Below the pieces are notes generated by a model that had not been told where the DNA came from, searched no databases, and was given only the letters and a program-made list of their open reading frames with translations. This document shows, in pieces, positions 1 to 6,821 of a stretch of DNA of 9,578 nucleotides (within the stretch, counting starts at the first letter, position 1; every line of letters starts with the position of its first letter). The stretch lies in NCBI GenBank assembly GCA_023460715.1, contig JAEWPH010000075.1:1-9578 (forward strand), read 5' to 3'. Source of the DNA: Pseudomonadota bacterium. GTDB lineage: Bacteria; Pseudomonadota; Gammaproteobacteria; Burkholderiales; Burkholderiaceae_C. The position numbers and the translations under genes were made by a program.

Positions 1-141
1 CTGCAGGCCGGCGAACACCAGCCAGGCGAGGGCCCACGCCAGCAACGCCGGCAGCGGCCACGGCAGCCGCGAGCGCCGGCGGTCCGGGGCGGCAGCCTCG
101 GCACCATCACGCGGCGGCGGCGGGGGCAAAGACGAAGTCAC
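1..141 (-). CDS. N-terminus of an unrecognised membrane protein (cut by window edge)
   Basis: Only the first 47 codons are present; the rest lies beyond the left edge. From a GTG at 141-139 the frame is open to base 1. It gives a short Pro-rich, Arg-rich leader (five consecutive prolines at residues 6-10, RRR at 21-23), then a hydrophobic stretch at residues 26-46 (with LLAWALAWLVFAG) that looks like a first transmembrane helix or signal anchor. GTG at 141 is the first canonical start in this frame after the parB stop, 59 bases away; no clear Shine-Dalgarno sequence precedes it, and a TTG at codon 5 is an alternative. The basic leader before the helix suggests a cytoplasmic N-terminus. The gene follows parB in the same direction and could be the last gene of that operon. 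I cannot name a family from 47 residues. Confidence 0.5.
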   Translation of the reverse strand, partial: MTSSLPPPPPRDGAEAAAPDRRRSRLPWPLPALLAWALAWLVFAGLQ

Positions 142-200
142 GCGGACTGATGCAGCAGGGGGGTGGGCTGGAGAGGAACGGCTGCCGCAGCAGGCGCCCG

Positions 201-1133
201 TCAGGCCCCGCCGCGCAGGCGGTCGATGAGCCCGTTGAGGGCTTCCAGCGAACCGAACTGGATGGCCAGCTCGCCCACTTCTTCCGTGCGGCCGTTGCGC
301 TTGACGCGCTTTTTCACGCGCACCTCGACCTCGGCCATGAGCAGGTCGGAGAGTTCTTCTTCCACGCGCTTCATGTCGCGCGACTTTTCCTTCTTGGGCT
401 TTTGCGGCACCAGGCTGAACTCGGCGCCCAGCTTCTTGACCAGCGATTCCGCCTCGCGCACCGAGAGCTTCTTGGCGGCGATCTGGTTGCCGGCCGTGAT
501 CTGCGCGGCGCGGTCCAGCGCCAGCAGCGCGCGGGCGTGGCCCATGTCGATGTCGCCGGCCATGAGCATGGTCTGCACCGGCTCGGCCAGGTTCAGCAGG
601 CGCAGCAGGTTGCTGGCGGCGCTGCGGGAGCGGCCCACGGCCTGCGCGGCCTGCTCGTGCGTGAGGCCGAACTCCTTCACCAAACGCGCCAGGCCCTGCG
701 CCTCTTCCAGCGGGTTCAGGTCTTCGCGCTGGATGTTCTCGATCAGCGCCATGGCGGCCGCGGCCTCGTTGGGCACCTCGCGCACCAGCACGGGCACCTC
801 GGCCAGGCCGGCCAGACGGGACGCACGGAAGCGGCGCTCGCCGGCGATGATTTCGTACTTGCCGGCGTTCTCGCCGTCGGCCAGGCGCCGCACCAGGATA
901 GGTTGCATGATGCCCTGGGCCTTGATGCTTTCGGCCAGCTCGTACAGCGCGCCTTCGTCCATGCGCGTGCGCGGCTGGTAGATGCCGGCGACGAGTTCGG
1001 TCAGCGGTAGCGTGCTGGGGGCGCCGGCAGGCTGTGCGGGCGCTGCGGTGTCCTGGGCGCGGGGCTCGGCGACCTTGGGGCCCAGCAGGGCTTCGAGTCC
1101 GCGGCCGAGGCCCTTGGGTTTCTTGGTGGCCAT
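201..1133 (-). CDS. parB: Chromosome-partitioning protein ParB (parS-binding CTPase clamp)
   Basis: 310 residues, normal for chromosomal ParB. ParB binds parS, closes into a sliding clamp on CTP binding, spreads along DNA, stimulates ParA and in many bacteria loads SMC. Visible parts: N-terminal ParA-activating motif with LGRGLEALLG (9-18); a variable Ala/Pro linker (about 22-40); the ParB/Srx nucleotide-binding domain with GIMQPILVR (74-82), the GERRFRA box (98-104) and ENIQR (132-136); a helix-turn-helix around 156-181 (LTHEQAAQAVGRSRSAASNL); and a charged C-terminal dimerisation domain. The ATG at 1133 is 3 bases after the hydrolase stop (TGA ACC ATG). An AAGGA Shine-Dalgarno sequence lies in the hydrolase's last codons, so translation is probably coupled. 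Its likely targets are the five parS sites at 3325-8271. All key motifs are intact. Confidence 0.97.
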   Translation of the reverse strand: MATKKPKGLGRGLEALLGPKVAEPRAQDTAAPAQPAGAPSTLPLTELVAGIYQPRTRMDEGALYELAESIKAQGIMQPILVRRLADGENAGKYEIIAGERRFRASRLAGLAEVPVLVREVPNEAAAAMALIENIQREDLNPLEEAQGLARLVKEFGLTHEQAAQAVGRSRSAASNLLRLLNLAEPVQTMLMAGDIDMGHARALLALDRAAQITAGNQIAAKKLSVREAESLVKKLGAEFSLVPQKPKKEKSRDMKRVEEELSDLLMAEVEVRVKKRVKRNGRTEEVGELAIQFGSLEALNGLIDRLRGGA

Positions 1134-1136
1134 GGT

Positions 1137-1682
1137 TCAGTCCTTGGTGTTCATGAGGGGGGCGAGCAGGGCCAGCCCTGCGGGCCAGTCGCCCAGCCCG
1201 GATTCGGCGTTGATGTGGCCGCGCTCGCCCAGGTCGACGAACTCGGCGCCCCAGGCCTGGGCCAGGGACTGCACGCGCTCATAGGCGCAATACGGGTCGT
1301 TGCGGCTGCCCACCAGCACGGAGGGAAAGGGCAAGGTCTGGCGGGCGATGGGCGTCCAGCCGGGCAGCAGAGCGGCAACGTCGGGGTGCTCCACGTCGCC
1401 TGGCGCCACCAGCAGCGCGCCCTGCACCTTGTGGGTGTTGCGCGAGTGGGCGGCCCACCACGCGGTGAGGATGCAGCCCAGGCTGTGGGCAACGAGCACC
1501 ACGGGGCCGTCGGCGTCCACTACCGTCTCTTCCAGCCGGGCGCTCCAGTCGCCGCGCAGCGGGCGCATCCAGTCGTGCTGCTCCACGCGGTGCCAGCCGT
1601 GCTGCTGCTCCCACAGGGTCTGCCAGTGGCCGGCGCCGGAGTTCTGCCAGCCCGGCAGGATCAGCACGTTGGAGGGCTTCAT
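1137..1682 (-). CDS. RBBP9/YdeN-family serine hydrolase (alpha/beta fold)
   Basis: 181 residues, typical for the small RBBP9/YdeN serine hydrolases. The N-terminus (VLILPGWQNSGAGHWQTLWE, residues 6-25) is characteristic of the family. The nucleophile elbow reads VAHSLG with Ser67; the likely acid is Asp129 (SRNDPY) and the likely base His156 (GHIN), so the catalytic triad looks complete. No signal peptide is seen, so it should be cytoplasmic. The family has esterase or hydrolase activity, but physiological substrates are mostly unknown and I cannot assign one. The gene lies between parA (84-base gap, mostly filled by a hairpin repeat) and parB (3-base gap). The parB ribosome-binding site is inside its 3' end. 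No good Shine-Dalgarno sequence precedes its own ATG. A role in segregation is not implied by the protein itself. Confidence 0.9.
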   Translation of the reverse strand: MKPSNVLILPGWQNSGAGHWQTLWEQQHGWHRVEQHDWMRPLRGDWSARLEETVVDADGPVVLVAHSLGCILTAWWAAHSRNTHKVQGALLVAPGDVEHPDVAALLPGWTPIARQTLPFPSVLVGSRNDPYCAYERVQSLAQAWGAEFVDLGERGHINAESGLGDWPAGLALLAPLMNTKD

Positions 1683-1690
1683 GCGGTAAT

Positions 1691-1755
1691 GCTATTTATT
1701 TGATAGCTGCATGCGCTTATCCAGCAAGCGCTGCAGCCCGATTTGATCTGAAAAA
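1691..1755. repeat. Intergenic hairpin repeat, Comamonadaceae type (REP-like)
   Basis: This element fills most of the 84-base spacer between parA and the hydrolase gene and is AT-richer than its surroundings. Its core is a stem-loop: GCTGCA (1706-1711), a bulged T, GCGCTT (1713-1718), the 7-base loop ATCCAGC (1719-1725), AAGCGC (1726-1731), TGCAGC (1732-1737), that is 12 base pairs with one bulge. The flanks TATTTATTTGATA and CCGATTTGATCTGAAAAA match, from memory, the outer parts of a short repeat found many times between genes in Acidovorax-like genomes. That family identity is recalled, not computed. It could act as a processing or attenuation hairpin between parA and the downstream genes. 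It lacks a proper U-tract on the minus strand for a strong terminator. Confidence 0.65.
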
Positions 1756-1766
1756 GGCCGCAAGCC

Positions 1767-2537
1767 TCACATCGTCTGCACGCGCACGACCATCTCGCGC
1801 GCGAACTGGACGAAGGCCTGGCTGCCCTTGGCGTTGGGGTCGAACACCACGCCGGGCAGGCCGTAGCTGGGCGCCTCGGCCAGCCGCACGTTGCGCGGGA
1901 TCACGGTGTCGAACACCTTGTCGCCGAAGTGGTCCTTGAGCTGCTCGCTCACCTGGCTCTGCAGCGTGATGCGCGGGTCGAACATCACGCGCAGCAGGCC
2001 GATGATCTGCAGCTCGCGGTTGAGGTTGGCATGCACCTGCTTGATGGTGTTGACCAGATCGGTCAGGCCCTCCAGCGCGAAGTACTCGCACTGCATGGGC
2101 ACGATAACGCCGTGCGCGCTGCACAGGCCGTTGAGCGTGAGCATCGAAAGCGAGGGCGGGCAGTCGATCAGCACGAAGTCGTAGTCGGCATCCACCTCGG
2201 CCAGGGCCGCCTTCAGGCGCCGCTCGCGGTGCTCCAGCGTCACCAGCTCGACCTCGGCACCGGCCAGCTCGCGGTTGGCGCCCAGCACGTGATAGCCGCA
2301 CTTGTCTGCCAGCACGGCGGCCTCCTTGATCGAGGCGGACTCCAGCAGCACGTCGTACACCGTCATCTCCAGCGCGCGCTTGTCCACGCCGGAGCCCATG
2401 GTCGCATTGCCCTGCGGGTCCAGGTCCACCATCAGCACGCGCTGGCCGATGCTCGCCAGCCCGGCGGCGAGGTTGACGGAGGTGGTCGTCTTGCCGACGC
2501 CGCCCTTCTGGTTGGCGATGCAGAAAATATGGGCCAT
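1767..2537 (-). CDS. parA: Chromosome-partitioning ATPase ParA (Soj type)
   Basis: 256 residues, the usual length of chromosomal ParA/Soj proteins without an N-terminal DNA-binding extension. ParA binds non-specific DNA as an ATP dimer and is released when ParB-parS stimulates ATP hydrolysis, which pulls the duplicated origins apart. Visible motifs: deviant Walker A KGGVGKTTT (11-19) with signature Lys11 and P-loop Lys16; switch I/Walker A' with VDLDPQGN (37-44); Walker B VLIDCPPS (122-129) with Asp125; and the C-terminal IPRNVRLAEAPSYG block conserved in ParA/Soj. It lies 18 bases downstream of the exporter gene, with no strong Shine-Dalgarno sequence. It is separated from parB by a hydrolase gene, whereas parA and parB are adjacent in many bacteria. 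Confidence 0.97.
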   Translation of the reverse strand: MAHIFCIANQKGGVGKTTTSVNLAAGLASIGQRVLMVDLDPQGNATMGSGVDKRALEMTVYDVLLESASIKEAAVLADKCGYHVLGANRELAGAEVELVTLEHRERRLKAALAEVDADYDFVLIDCPPSLSMLTLNGLCSAHGVIVPMQCEYFALEGLTDLVNTIKQVHANLNRELQIIGLLRVMFDPRITLQSQVSEQLKDHFGDKVFDTVIPRNVRLAEAPSYGLPGVVFDPNAKGSQAFVQFAREMVVRVQTM

Positions 2538-2555
2538 GGCTGCGAGCTACTTCGG

Positions 2556-3170
2556 TTACTTGGAGATGGCCAGCTTGATGCCAAAGCCGATGAGGAAGGT
2601 GCCGGCGAGCTTTTCCAGCACGCGCGCAATGAGGGGCTGCGCCCGCATGCGGGCTGCCAGGTGGTGGGTGAGCAGCACCACGACCACGCCGTACAGAAAG
2701 GTAAGCGCCGCGATCGTCGCCGCCATGAGGCCGAAGGTGACCAGGCCCCGGTGCTGGGCCGGGTCCACGAACAATGGGAAGAAGGCCATGTAGAAGATGA
2801 TGGCCTTGGGATTGAGCAGGGTGATGAGGGCGGCCTGCCGGAAATACTGGCGCGGCCTGATCTGCAGCACGGGCGCGTCGCCCGGACGGGCCGTCACCAT
2901 CTTGAACCCCATCCATGCCAGGTAGGCCGCACCCAGCCACTGCACGGCATGGAAGGCCGCCGGGTACGTGGCGAGCAAGGTTGCCACGCCGGCCACGGCC
3001 AGCCACAGCAGCACCTGGTCACCCGCGATCACGCCCAGGGTGGCGGCCATGCCGCCTTTCAGTCCGCCCTTGCCGGTCGAGGTGATGAGTGCCAGATTGC
3101 CCGGGCCAGGAATGGCCAGAAACAGCACTATGGCGGCGACGAAAGCGCCGTAATCAGCTACGCCCAACAT
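2556..3170 (-). CDS. LysE/RhtB-family amino-acid exporter
   Basis: 204 residues, typical for the LysE/RhtB superfamily of about six-helix inner-membrane exporters of amino acids and related metabolites. Signature features: PGPGN (21-25) at the end of the first helix, the following Gly-rich segment (GKGGLKGGMAATLG, 33-46), and the LLNPKAIIFYMAFFP motif (118-132) before the third-to-fourth helix region. Further hydrophobic helices are evident at about 53-68, 77-93, 147-167 and 188-202. A GGGAG Shine-Dalgarno sequence lies about 9 bases before the ATG. The substrate cannot be inferred from sequence alone. It lies between rsmG (87-base gap) and parA (18-base gap), so it is probably co-transcribed with parA, with no obvious functional link. 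Confidence 0.93.
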   Translation of the reverse strand: MLGVADYGAFVAAIVLFLAIPGPGNLALITSTGKGGLKGGMAATLGVIAGDQVLLWLAVAGVATLLATYPAAFHAVQWLGAAYLAWMGFKMVTARPGDAPVLQIRPRQYFRQAALITLLNPKAIIFYMAFFPLFVDPAQHRGLVTFGLMAATIAALTFLYGVVVVLLTHHLAARMRAQPLIARVLEKLAGTFLIGFGIKLAISK

Positions 3171-3257
3171 GTTCGTGACTCCCGGAATGGACGGTGAGTT
3201 TAAGCGACCGGCGCGGCGCGCCGTGTGTCGGGTTGCAGCGCGCGGCGGTTTGCGGCG

Positions 3258-3944
3258 TCAGGCGGGGCGGCGCGGGCGCATCCAGACAATGCAGCGCTCT
3301 GCATCCAACCCCGGCACGGCGAGCTGTTCCACGTGAAACACCTCGACGGAGGACGGCAACGCGGCGATCTCGTCCACAGGGTGCTTGCCCTTCATGGCCA
3401 GCCAGACCGCGCCATCGCCCAGCGCCTGGCCCGACCAAGTGGTGAAGTCCGGCAACGAGGCAAAGGCGCGGCAGCTCACTACGTCGAAGGCCTGCTGCAG
3501 GCTCTCCACGCGGGCATGGATCCCGTGCAGGTTGGGCAGCCGCAGTGCCGCAGCCGCCTGCTGGATGAACGCGGCCTTCTTGGCCACCGTGTCCACGCAG
3601 CTCACATCCAACTCCGGGCAGCAGATCGCAAAGACCACGCCCGGCAAGCCACCGCCAGAGCCCACGTCCAACAGACGCGGCCCGTTGGCGCCCTGCCCTG
3701 GCCCCTGGGCACGGCGCTCCGCCAGATGGCGGCGCAGCGGGAGCACGGCGGCCAGGCTGTCCAGCAGGTGGTGGGTCAGCATCTCCTGCGGGTCACGCAC
3801 GGCCGTCAGGTTGTAGACCTTGTTCCACTTCTGCAGCAGGGCCAGAAAGTCGAGCAACTGGCGCATCTGCGCCTCGGACACATCCAGGCCCAGGGCTTCC
3901 ACGCCCTGGCGCAGCGGGGCGTCCAGCAGGCTGACGGCGCTCAT
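3258..3944 (-). CDS. rsmG: 16S rRNA (guanine-527-N7) methyltransferase RsmG (GidB)
   Basis: 228 residues, slightly longer than the roughly 207 of E. coli RsmG, partly through a Gly/Gln-rich linker at about 77-90. It uses S-adenosylmethionine to methylate N7 of G527 in the 530 loop of 16S rRNA; loss of this enzyme gives low-level streptomycin resistance in several bacteria. Visible motifs: [10 protein letters not shown] (40-49), characteristic of the family; the SAM-binding loop [12 protein letters not shown] (91-102); and a [12 protein letters not shown] block typical of GidB. The start overlaps the mnmG stop by ATGA (3944-3941), with a GGAAG Shine-Dalgarno sequence about 7 bases upstream. 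This is the classic gidA-gidB arrangement. A parS site (3325-3340) lies inside its 3' part and encodes V202-Q207 (VFHVEQ). Confidence 0.97.
   Translation of the reverse strand: MSAVSLLDAPLRQGVEALGLDVSEAQMRQLLDFLALLQKWNKVYNLTAVRDPQEMLTHHLLDSLAAVLPLRRHLAERRAQGPGQGANGPRLLDVGSGGGLPGVVFAICCPELDVSCVDTVAKKAAFIQQAAAALRLPNLHGIHARVESLQQAFDVVSCRAFASLPDFTTWSGQALGDGAVWLAMKGKHPVDEIAALPSSVEVFHVEQLAVPGLDAERCIVWMRPRRPA
3325..3340. promoter_or_regulatory. parS: parS site inside rsmG
   Basis: TGTTCCACGTGAAACA, a 16-base ParB-binding sequence. It matches the TGTTNCACGTGAAACA form of the consensus in full and differs from the perfect palindrome TGTTTCACGTGAAACA at one base. On the coding strand it encodes V-F-H-V-E-Q near the RsmG C-terminus. 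It lies about 2.2 kb upstream of the parB start in the direction of transcription. Confidence 0.92.
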
Positions 3945-5923
3945 GCGGTGGCTTCCGCATCGGCGGCAGCGGGTTGGGCGCCCGCGCCAAAGCCCTTGAA
4001 CCCGCCCTTCTTCAAATGCACCAGCAGCAGAGAGATGGCCGCCGGCGTCACGCCGGAAATGCGCGAGGCCTGGCCCAGCGTCTCGGGCCGGTGCTTCTGC
4101 AGCTTTTGCCGCACCTCGATCGACAGCGCCGCCACCTGAAGGTAGTCCAGCTCGGCTGGCAGGCGCAGGTTCTCGAAATGGGCGGCGCGCTGGATCTCGT
4201 CCTTCTGGCGGTCGATGTAGCCGGAATACTTGGCGGCAATGTCCAGCTGCTCGATGACTGGCTCGGCCAGTTCGCCCAGCGTTTCACGCGAAACATCGGC
4301 ACTGGCGTACTTGCCGCCATCCAGCCCCATCAGCGCGGTGTACGACACGTCCGGGCGGCGCAGCAGCTCGAACAGGTTGTACTCATGCTCGATCGCCTTG
4401 CCCAGCACCCGGGTGGATTCGTCGGCCGGCAGGATGCGCGGGTTCACCCAGGTGCTCTTGAGCCGTTCGGTTTCACGTGAAACAGCATCGCGCTTGCGGC
4501 TGAAGGCCTCCCAGCGGGCGTCATCCACCAACCCCATGCGGCGACCGGTCTCGGTCAGGCGCATGTCGGCATTGTCTTCGCGCAGCTGCAGGCGGAACTC
4601 GGCGCGGCTGGTGAACATGCGGTAGGGCTCGGTCACACCCTTGGTGATGAGATCATCCACCAGCACGCCCAGGTAGGCCTCGTCACGGCCGGGCAGCCAA
4701 GGCCCGTCGCCCCGGCATTGCAGAGCCGCGTTGATGCCGGCAAACAGGCCCTGTGCCGCTGCCTCTTCATAGCCCGTCGTGCCGTTGATCTGCCCGGCAA
4801 AGAACAGACCCTGGATCTGGCGCGTCTCGAAGCTGCTCTTGAGGGAGCGCGGGTCGAAATAGTCGTACTCGATGGCGTAGCCCGGGCGCAGGATGTGCGC
4901 GTTTTCCATGCCCTTCATGCTACGCACCAGGTCGTACTGCACGTCGAACGGCAGGCTGGTGCTGATGCCGTTGGGGTAGAACTCGTGCGTGGTCAGCCCT
5001 TCCGGCTCCAGGAAGATCTGGTGGCTGTCCTTGTCGGCAAAGCGGTTGATCTTGTCTTCCACGCTCGGGCAGTAGCGGGGGCCCACGCCCTCAATCTTGC
5101 CGGTAAACATGGGGCTGCGGTCGAAGCCGCTGCGGATGATCTCGTGCGTGCGCTCGTTGGTGTGGGTGATCCAGCACGGCATCTGCTGCGGGTGCATGGA
5201 GGCACGGCCCATGAAGCTGAACACGGGCACCGCGCCCTCGTTCACGCCGCCGGGCATGCCGTCGCCCGGCTGCTCTTCACACTGGCTGAAGTCGATACTG
5301 CGGCCGTCGATGCGGGGGGGCGTGCCGGTCTTGAGGCGGCCTTGGGGCAGCTGCAGCTCTTTCAGGCGCGCACTCAGCGACACGGCGGGCGGGTCCCCTG
5401 CCCGGCCGGCAGCGTAGTTGTTCAAGCCCACATGGATCTTGCCGTCCAGGAAGGTGCCCGCGGTCAGCACCACGGTGCGGGACCGGAAGCGGATGCCGAC
5501 CTGCGTGACGGCACCCACCACCCGGTCGCCCTCCACCATGAGGTCGTCCACCGCCTGCTGGAACAGCCACAGATTGGGCTGGTTCTCCAGCATCCGGCGG
5601 ATGGCGGCCTTGTACAGGATGCGGTCGGCCTGGGCGCGGGTGGCCCGCACGGCCGGGCCCTTGGAGCTATTGAGGATGCGGAACTGGATGCCGCCTTCGT
5701 CCGTGGCCAGGGCCATGGCGCCGCCCAGCGCATCCACCTCCTTCACCAGATGCCCCTTGCCGATCCCGCCAATGCTTGGGTTGCAGCTCATCTGGCCCAG
5801 CGTTTCGATGTTGTGGGTAAGCAGCAGCGTCTTGCTGCCCATGCGGGCAGCCGCCAACGCGGCCTCAGTGCCGGCATGGCCGCCACCTACGACGATGACA
5901 TCGAATTCCTGGGGGTACAACAT
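3941..5923 (-). CDS. mnmG: tRNA uridine-5-carboxymethylaminomethyl modification enzyme MnmG (GidA)
   Basis: 660 residues from the ATG at 5923, against about 630 in E. coli. With MnmE it uses FAD, a folate one-carbon unit and glycine or ammonium to build cmnm5 at the wobble uridine of certain tRNAs. Visible: N-terminal FAD dinucleotide-binding motif [19 protein letters not shown] (11-29); [17 protein letters not shown] (46-62) with Cys47; [15 protein letters not shown] (200-214); [12 protein letters not shown] with Cys285, the likely counterpart of the second conserved Cys; and [18 protein letters not shown]. The start is chosen because homology begins at [12 protein letters not shown] and a CGGAG Shine-Dalgarno sequence lies about 8 bases before it. 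The frame stays open upstream to 6139, but that extension has no family-like sequence. The stop overlaps the rsmG start. Two parS sites lie in the C-terminal coding part, each encoding VSRET. Confidence 0.97.
   Translation of the reverse strand: MLYPQEFDVIVVGGGHAGTEAALAAARMGSKTLLLTHNIETLGQMSCNPSIGGIGKGHLVKEVDALGGAMALATDEGGIQFRILNSSKGPAVRATRAQADRILYKAAIRRMLENQPNLWLFQQAVDDLMVEGDRVVGAVTQVGIRFRSRTVVLTAGTFLDGKIHVGLNNYAAGRAGDPPAVSLSARLKELQLPQGRLKTGTPPRIDGRSIDFSQCEEQPGDGMPGGVNEGAVPVFSFMGRASMHPQQMPCWITHTNERTHEIIRSGFDRSPMFTGKIEGVGPRYCPSVEDKINRFADKDSHQIFLEPEGLTTHEFYPNGISTSLPFDVQYDLVRSMKGMENAHILRPGYAIEYDYFDPRSLKSSFETRQIQGLFFAGQINGTTGYEEAAAQGLFAGINAALQCRGDGPWLPGRDEAYLGVLVDDLITKGVTEPYRMFTSRAEFRLQLREDNADMRLTETGRRMGLVDDARWEAFSRKRDAVSRETERLKSTWVNPRILPADESTRVLGKAIEHEYNLFELLRRPDVSYTALMGLDGGKYASADVSRETLGELAEPVIEQLDIAAKYSGYIDRQKDEIQRAAHFENLRLPAELDYLQVAALSIEVRQKLQKHRPETLGQASRISGVTPAAISLLLVHLKKGGFKGFGAGAQPAAADAEATA
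4280..4295. promoter_or_regulatory. parS: parS-like site inside mnmG (central variant)
   Basis: CGTTTCACGCGAAACA. It matches the 14-base core GTTTCACGTGAAAC at 13 positions; the change is T to C in the central CACGTG. The central bases usually matter for ParB contact, so this may be a weak site. It lies 189 bases from the perfect site at 4469 and encodes D543-T548 (DVSRET) of MnmG. Confidence 0.65.
4469..4484. promoter_or_regulatory. parS: parS site inside mnmG (perfect 14-base palindrome)
   Basis: GGTTTCACGTGAAACA contains the full palindrome GTTTCACGTGAAAC without a mismatch. It is the best core match in the window. It encodes A480-T485 (AVSRET) of MnmG on the minus strand. Confidence 0.93.
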
Positions 5924-6227
5924 GGAGTGCTCCGGGGCCGGTGCGGCCCGTAATGACAAGTCCCGGCGAACCATGCCCGGGCCCCTGCCCTGCCATCCGC
6001 CGGCCCCACGGCAGCGCTTGCGCCCACCAGGCACAGCTGGAAGGACTGCAGGGCAGCACTGGGGAACCCGCGATTTTCCCACTTTGGGGCGATCCTGTCT
6101 GTGGCTGTCCGGAGCGCCCTGGCTGGAGCACGGTTTCATCCACGCTGTTTCACGTGGAACAGCGGGGCTCGCGCGGTCCCTGCCGTGCAGGATTCATGCA
6201 TCCGGGCTGTGCTTCAATGGCGCCACC
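5924..6227. other. Divergent intergenic region between mnmG and the FMN reductase gene
   Basis: This 304-base gap must hold the leftward promoter of the mnmG operon and may hold the rightward promoter of the FMN reductase gene. I see the mnmG Shine-Dalgarno sequence at its left end and one parS site at 6146-6161. I could not find a -35/-10 pair convincing enough to report on either strand. Frames stay open across part of it on both strands, as is usual at this GC content, but none shows recognisable protein sequence. Confidence 0.7.
6146..6161. promoter_or_regulatory. parS: parS site in the mnmG/FMN-reductase divergent region
   Basis: TGTTTCACGTGGAACA is the exact reverse complement of the site in rsmG (3325-3340). 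The dyad extends to 20 bases (6144-6163, GC on one side and GC on the other) with a single unmatched pair. It is intergenic, 82 bases before the FMN reductase start and 222 bases before the mnmG start, so bound ParB could lie over promoters. Confidence 0.92.
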
Positions 6228-6821
6228 ATGCCAAAACTCCTCGTCTTCGCGGGCAGCACCCGCGCCCAGTCCTTCAACCGCCGCCTGGCCCACGCCACCG
6301 CGGAGATCGCGCGTGCCGCCGGCGCCCAGGTGACGCTGCTGGAACTGTCGGACTACGACATCCCCATGTACAACGCCGACCTGGAAGCAGCCGGCACGCC
6401 GCCCGACGTGCTGCGGCTCAAGGAAGTGCTGGATGCGCACCCCGCCTGGATCATCTGCTCGCCGGAGTACAACGGCAGCTACACCGCCCTGCTCAAGAAC
6501 ACCATCGACTGGGCCTCCAGCCCCGTAGCGGGCCACCCTGTCTGGAGCGATGGCGCGCGACCCTTCGCCGGCAAGGTGGTGGGCATGCTCAGTGCGTCCA
6601 ATGGCGGCCTGGGCGGTCTGCGGTCACAGAGCCATCTGGCGCCACTGCTGGTCAATCTGGAGTGCTGGCTGGCGCCCCGGGCGTTCGCCTTAGGCCAAGC
6701 GGGCAGCGCATTCGACGCGCAAGGAGGCCTGGTGCAGGAAGCGCACCGTGACCGGGTCAAGGCGATCGTGGACCAGGTCCTGTGGGCAGCCGACCGGTTG
6801 CAGATGGTTGCAATAGCCTGA
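6228..6821 (+). CDS. NADPH-dependent FMN reductase family flavoprotein (ChrR/azoreductase-like)
   Basis: 197 residues, a typical size for this flavodoxin-like family, whose members reduce FMN, quinones, azo dyes or chromate with NAD(P)H. Visible: the FMN phosphate-binding loop GSTRAQSFNRRLA (9-21); SPEYNGSYTALLKNTIDWAS (78-97), the hallmark of the family; and GMLSASNGGLGGLRSQ (119-134) in the flavin-ring-binding region. It is cytoplasmic with no signal peptide. The ATG at 6228 is chosen because the first strand MPKLLVFAGSTR starts directly there; no clear Shine-Dalgarno sequence precedes it. It is the first rightward gene after the divergent region. The true substrate (quinone, chromate, azo compound or free FMN) cannot be told from sequence. 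Confidence 0.93.
   Translation: MPKLLVFAGSTRAQSFNRRLAHATAEIARAAGAQVTLLELSDYDIPMYNADLEAAGTPPDVLRLKEVLDAHPAWIICSPEYNGSYTALLKNTIDWASSPVAGHPVWSDGARPFAGKVVGMLSASNGGLGGLRSQSHLAPLLVNLECWLAPRAFALGQAGSAFDAQGGLVQEAHRDRVKAIVDQVLWAADRLQMVAIA

Noticed and set aside
1717..1725. TTATCCAGC as a DnaA box
   Set aside because: It differs from TTATCCACA in the last two bases, stands alone and is part of the hairpin repeat; no oriC-like cluster or AT-rich unwinding region is seen.
1717..3006. 429-codon leftward open frame overlapping parA and the exporter in another frame
   Set aside because: Arg/Ala/Gly-rich shadow; the true reading frames of both genes are unambiguous.
1929..3197. 422-codon rightward open frame opposite parA and the exporter gene
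   Set aside because: His/Gln/Gly-rich shadow spanning two well-supported genes on the other strand.
3171..3257. Promoter (TTAAAC as -10) or terminator in the rsmG-exporter gap
   Set aside because: No matching -35 element at proper spacing, and the GC-rich palindromes have no U-tract; not distinguishable from background.
4718..5953. 411-codon rightward open frame opposite mnmG
   Set aside because: A codon-bias shadow typical of GC-rich DNA. Its protein is His/Ala/Gly/Val-rich without motifs, and the opposite strand encodes MnmG clearly.
5924..6139. 72-residue N-terminal extension of MnmG
   Set aside because: The extra residues are low-complexity and unlike the family; the normal start with a Shine-Dalgarno sequence is at 5923.
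5418..6821. Long rightward open frame that would give the FMN reductase a 270-residue N-terminal extension
   Set aside because: The extension runs antisense through mnmG and across the divergent region, has no recognisable domain, and the flavodoxin-like fold begins exactly at the ATG at 6228.
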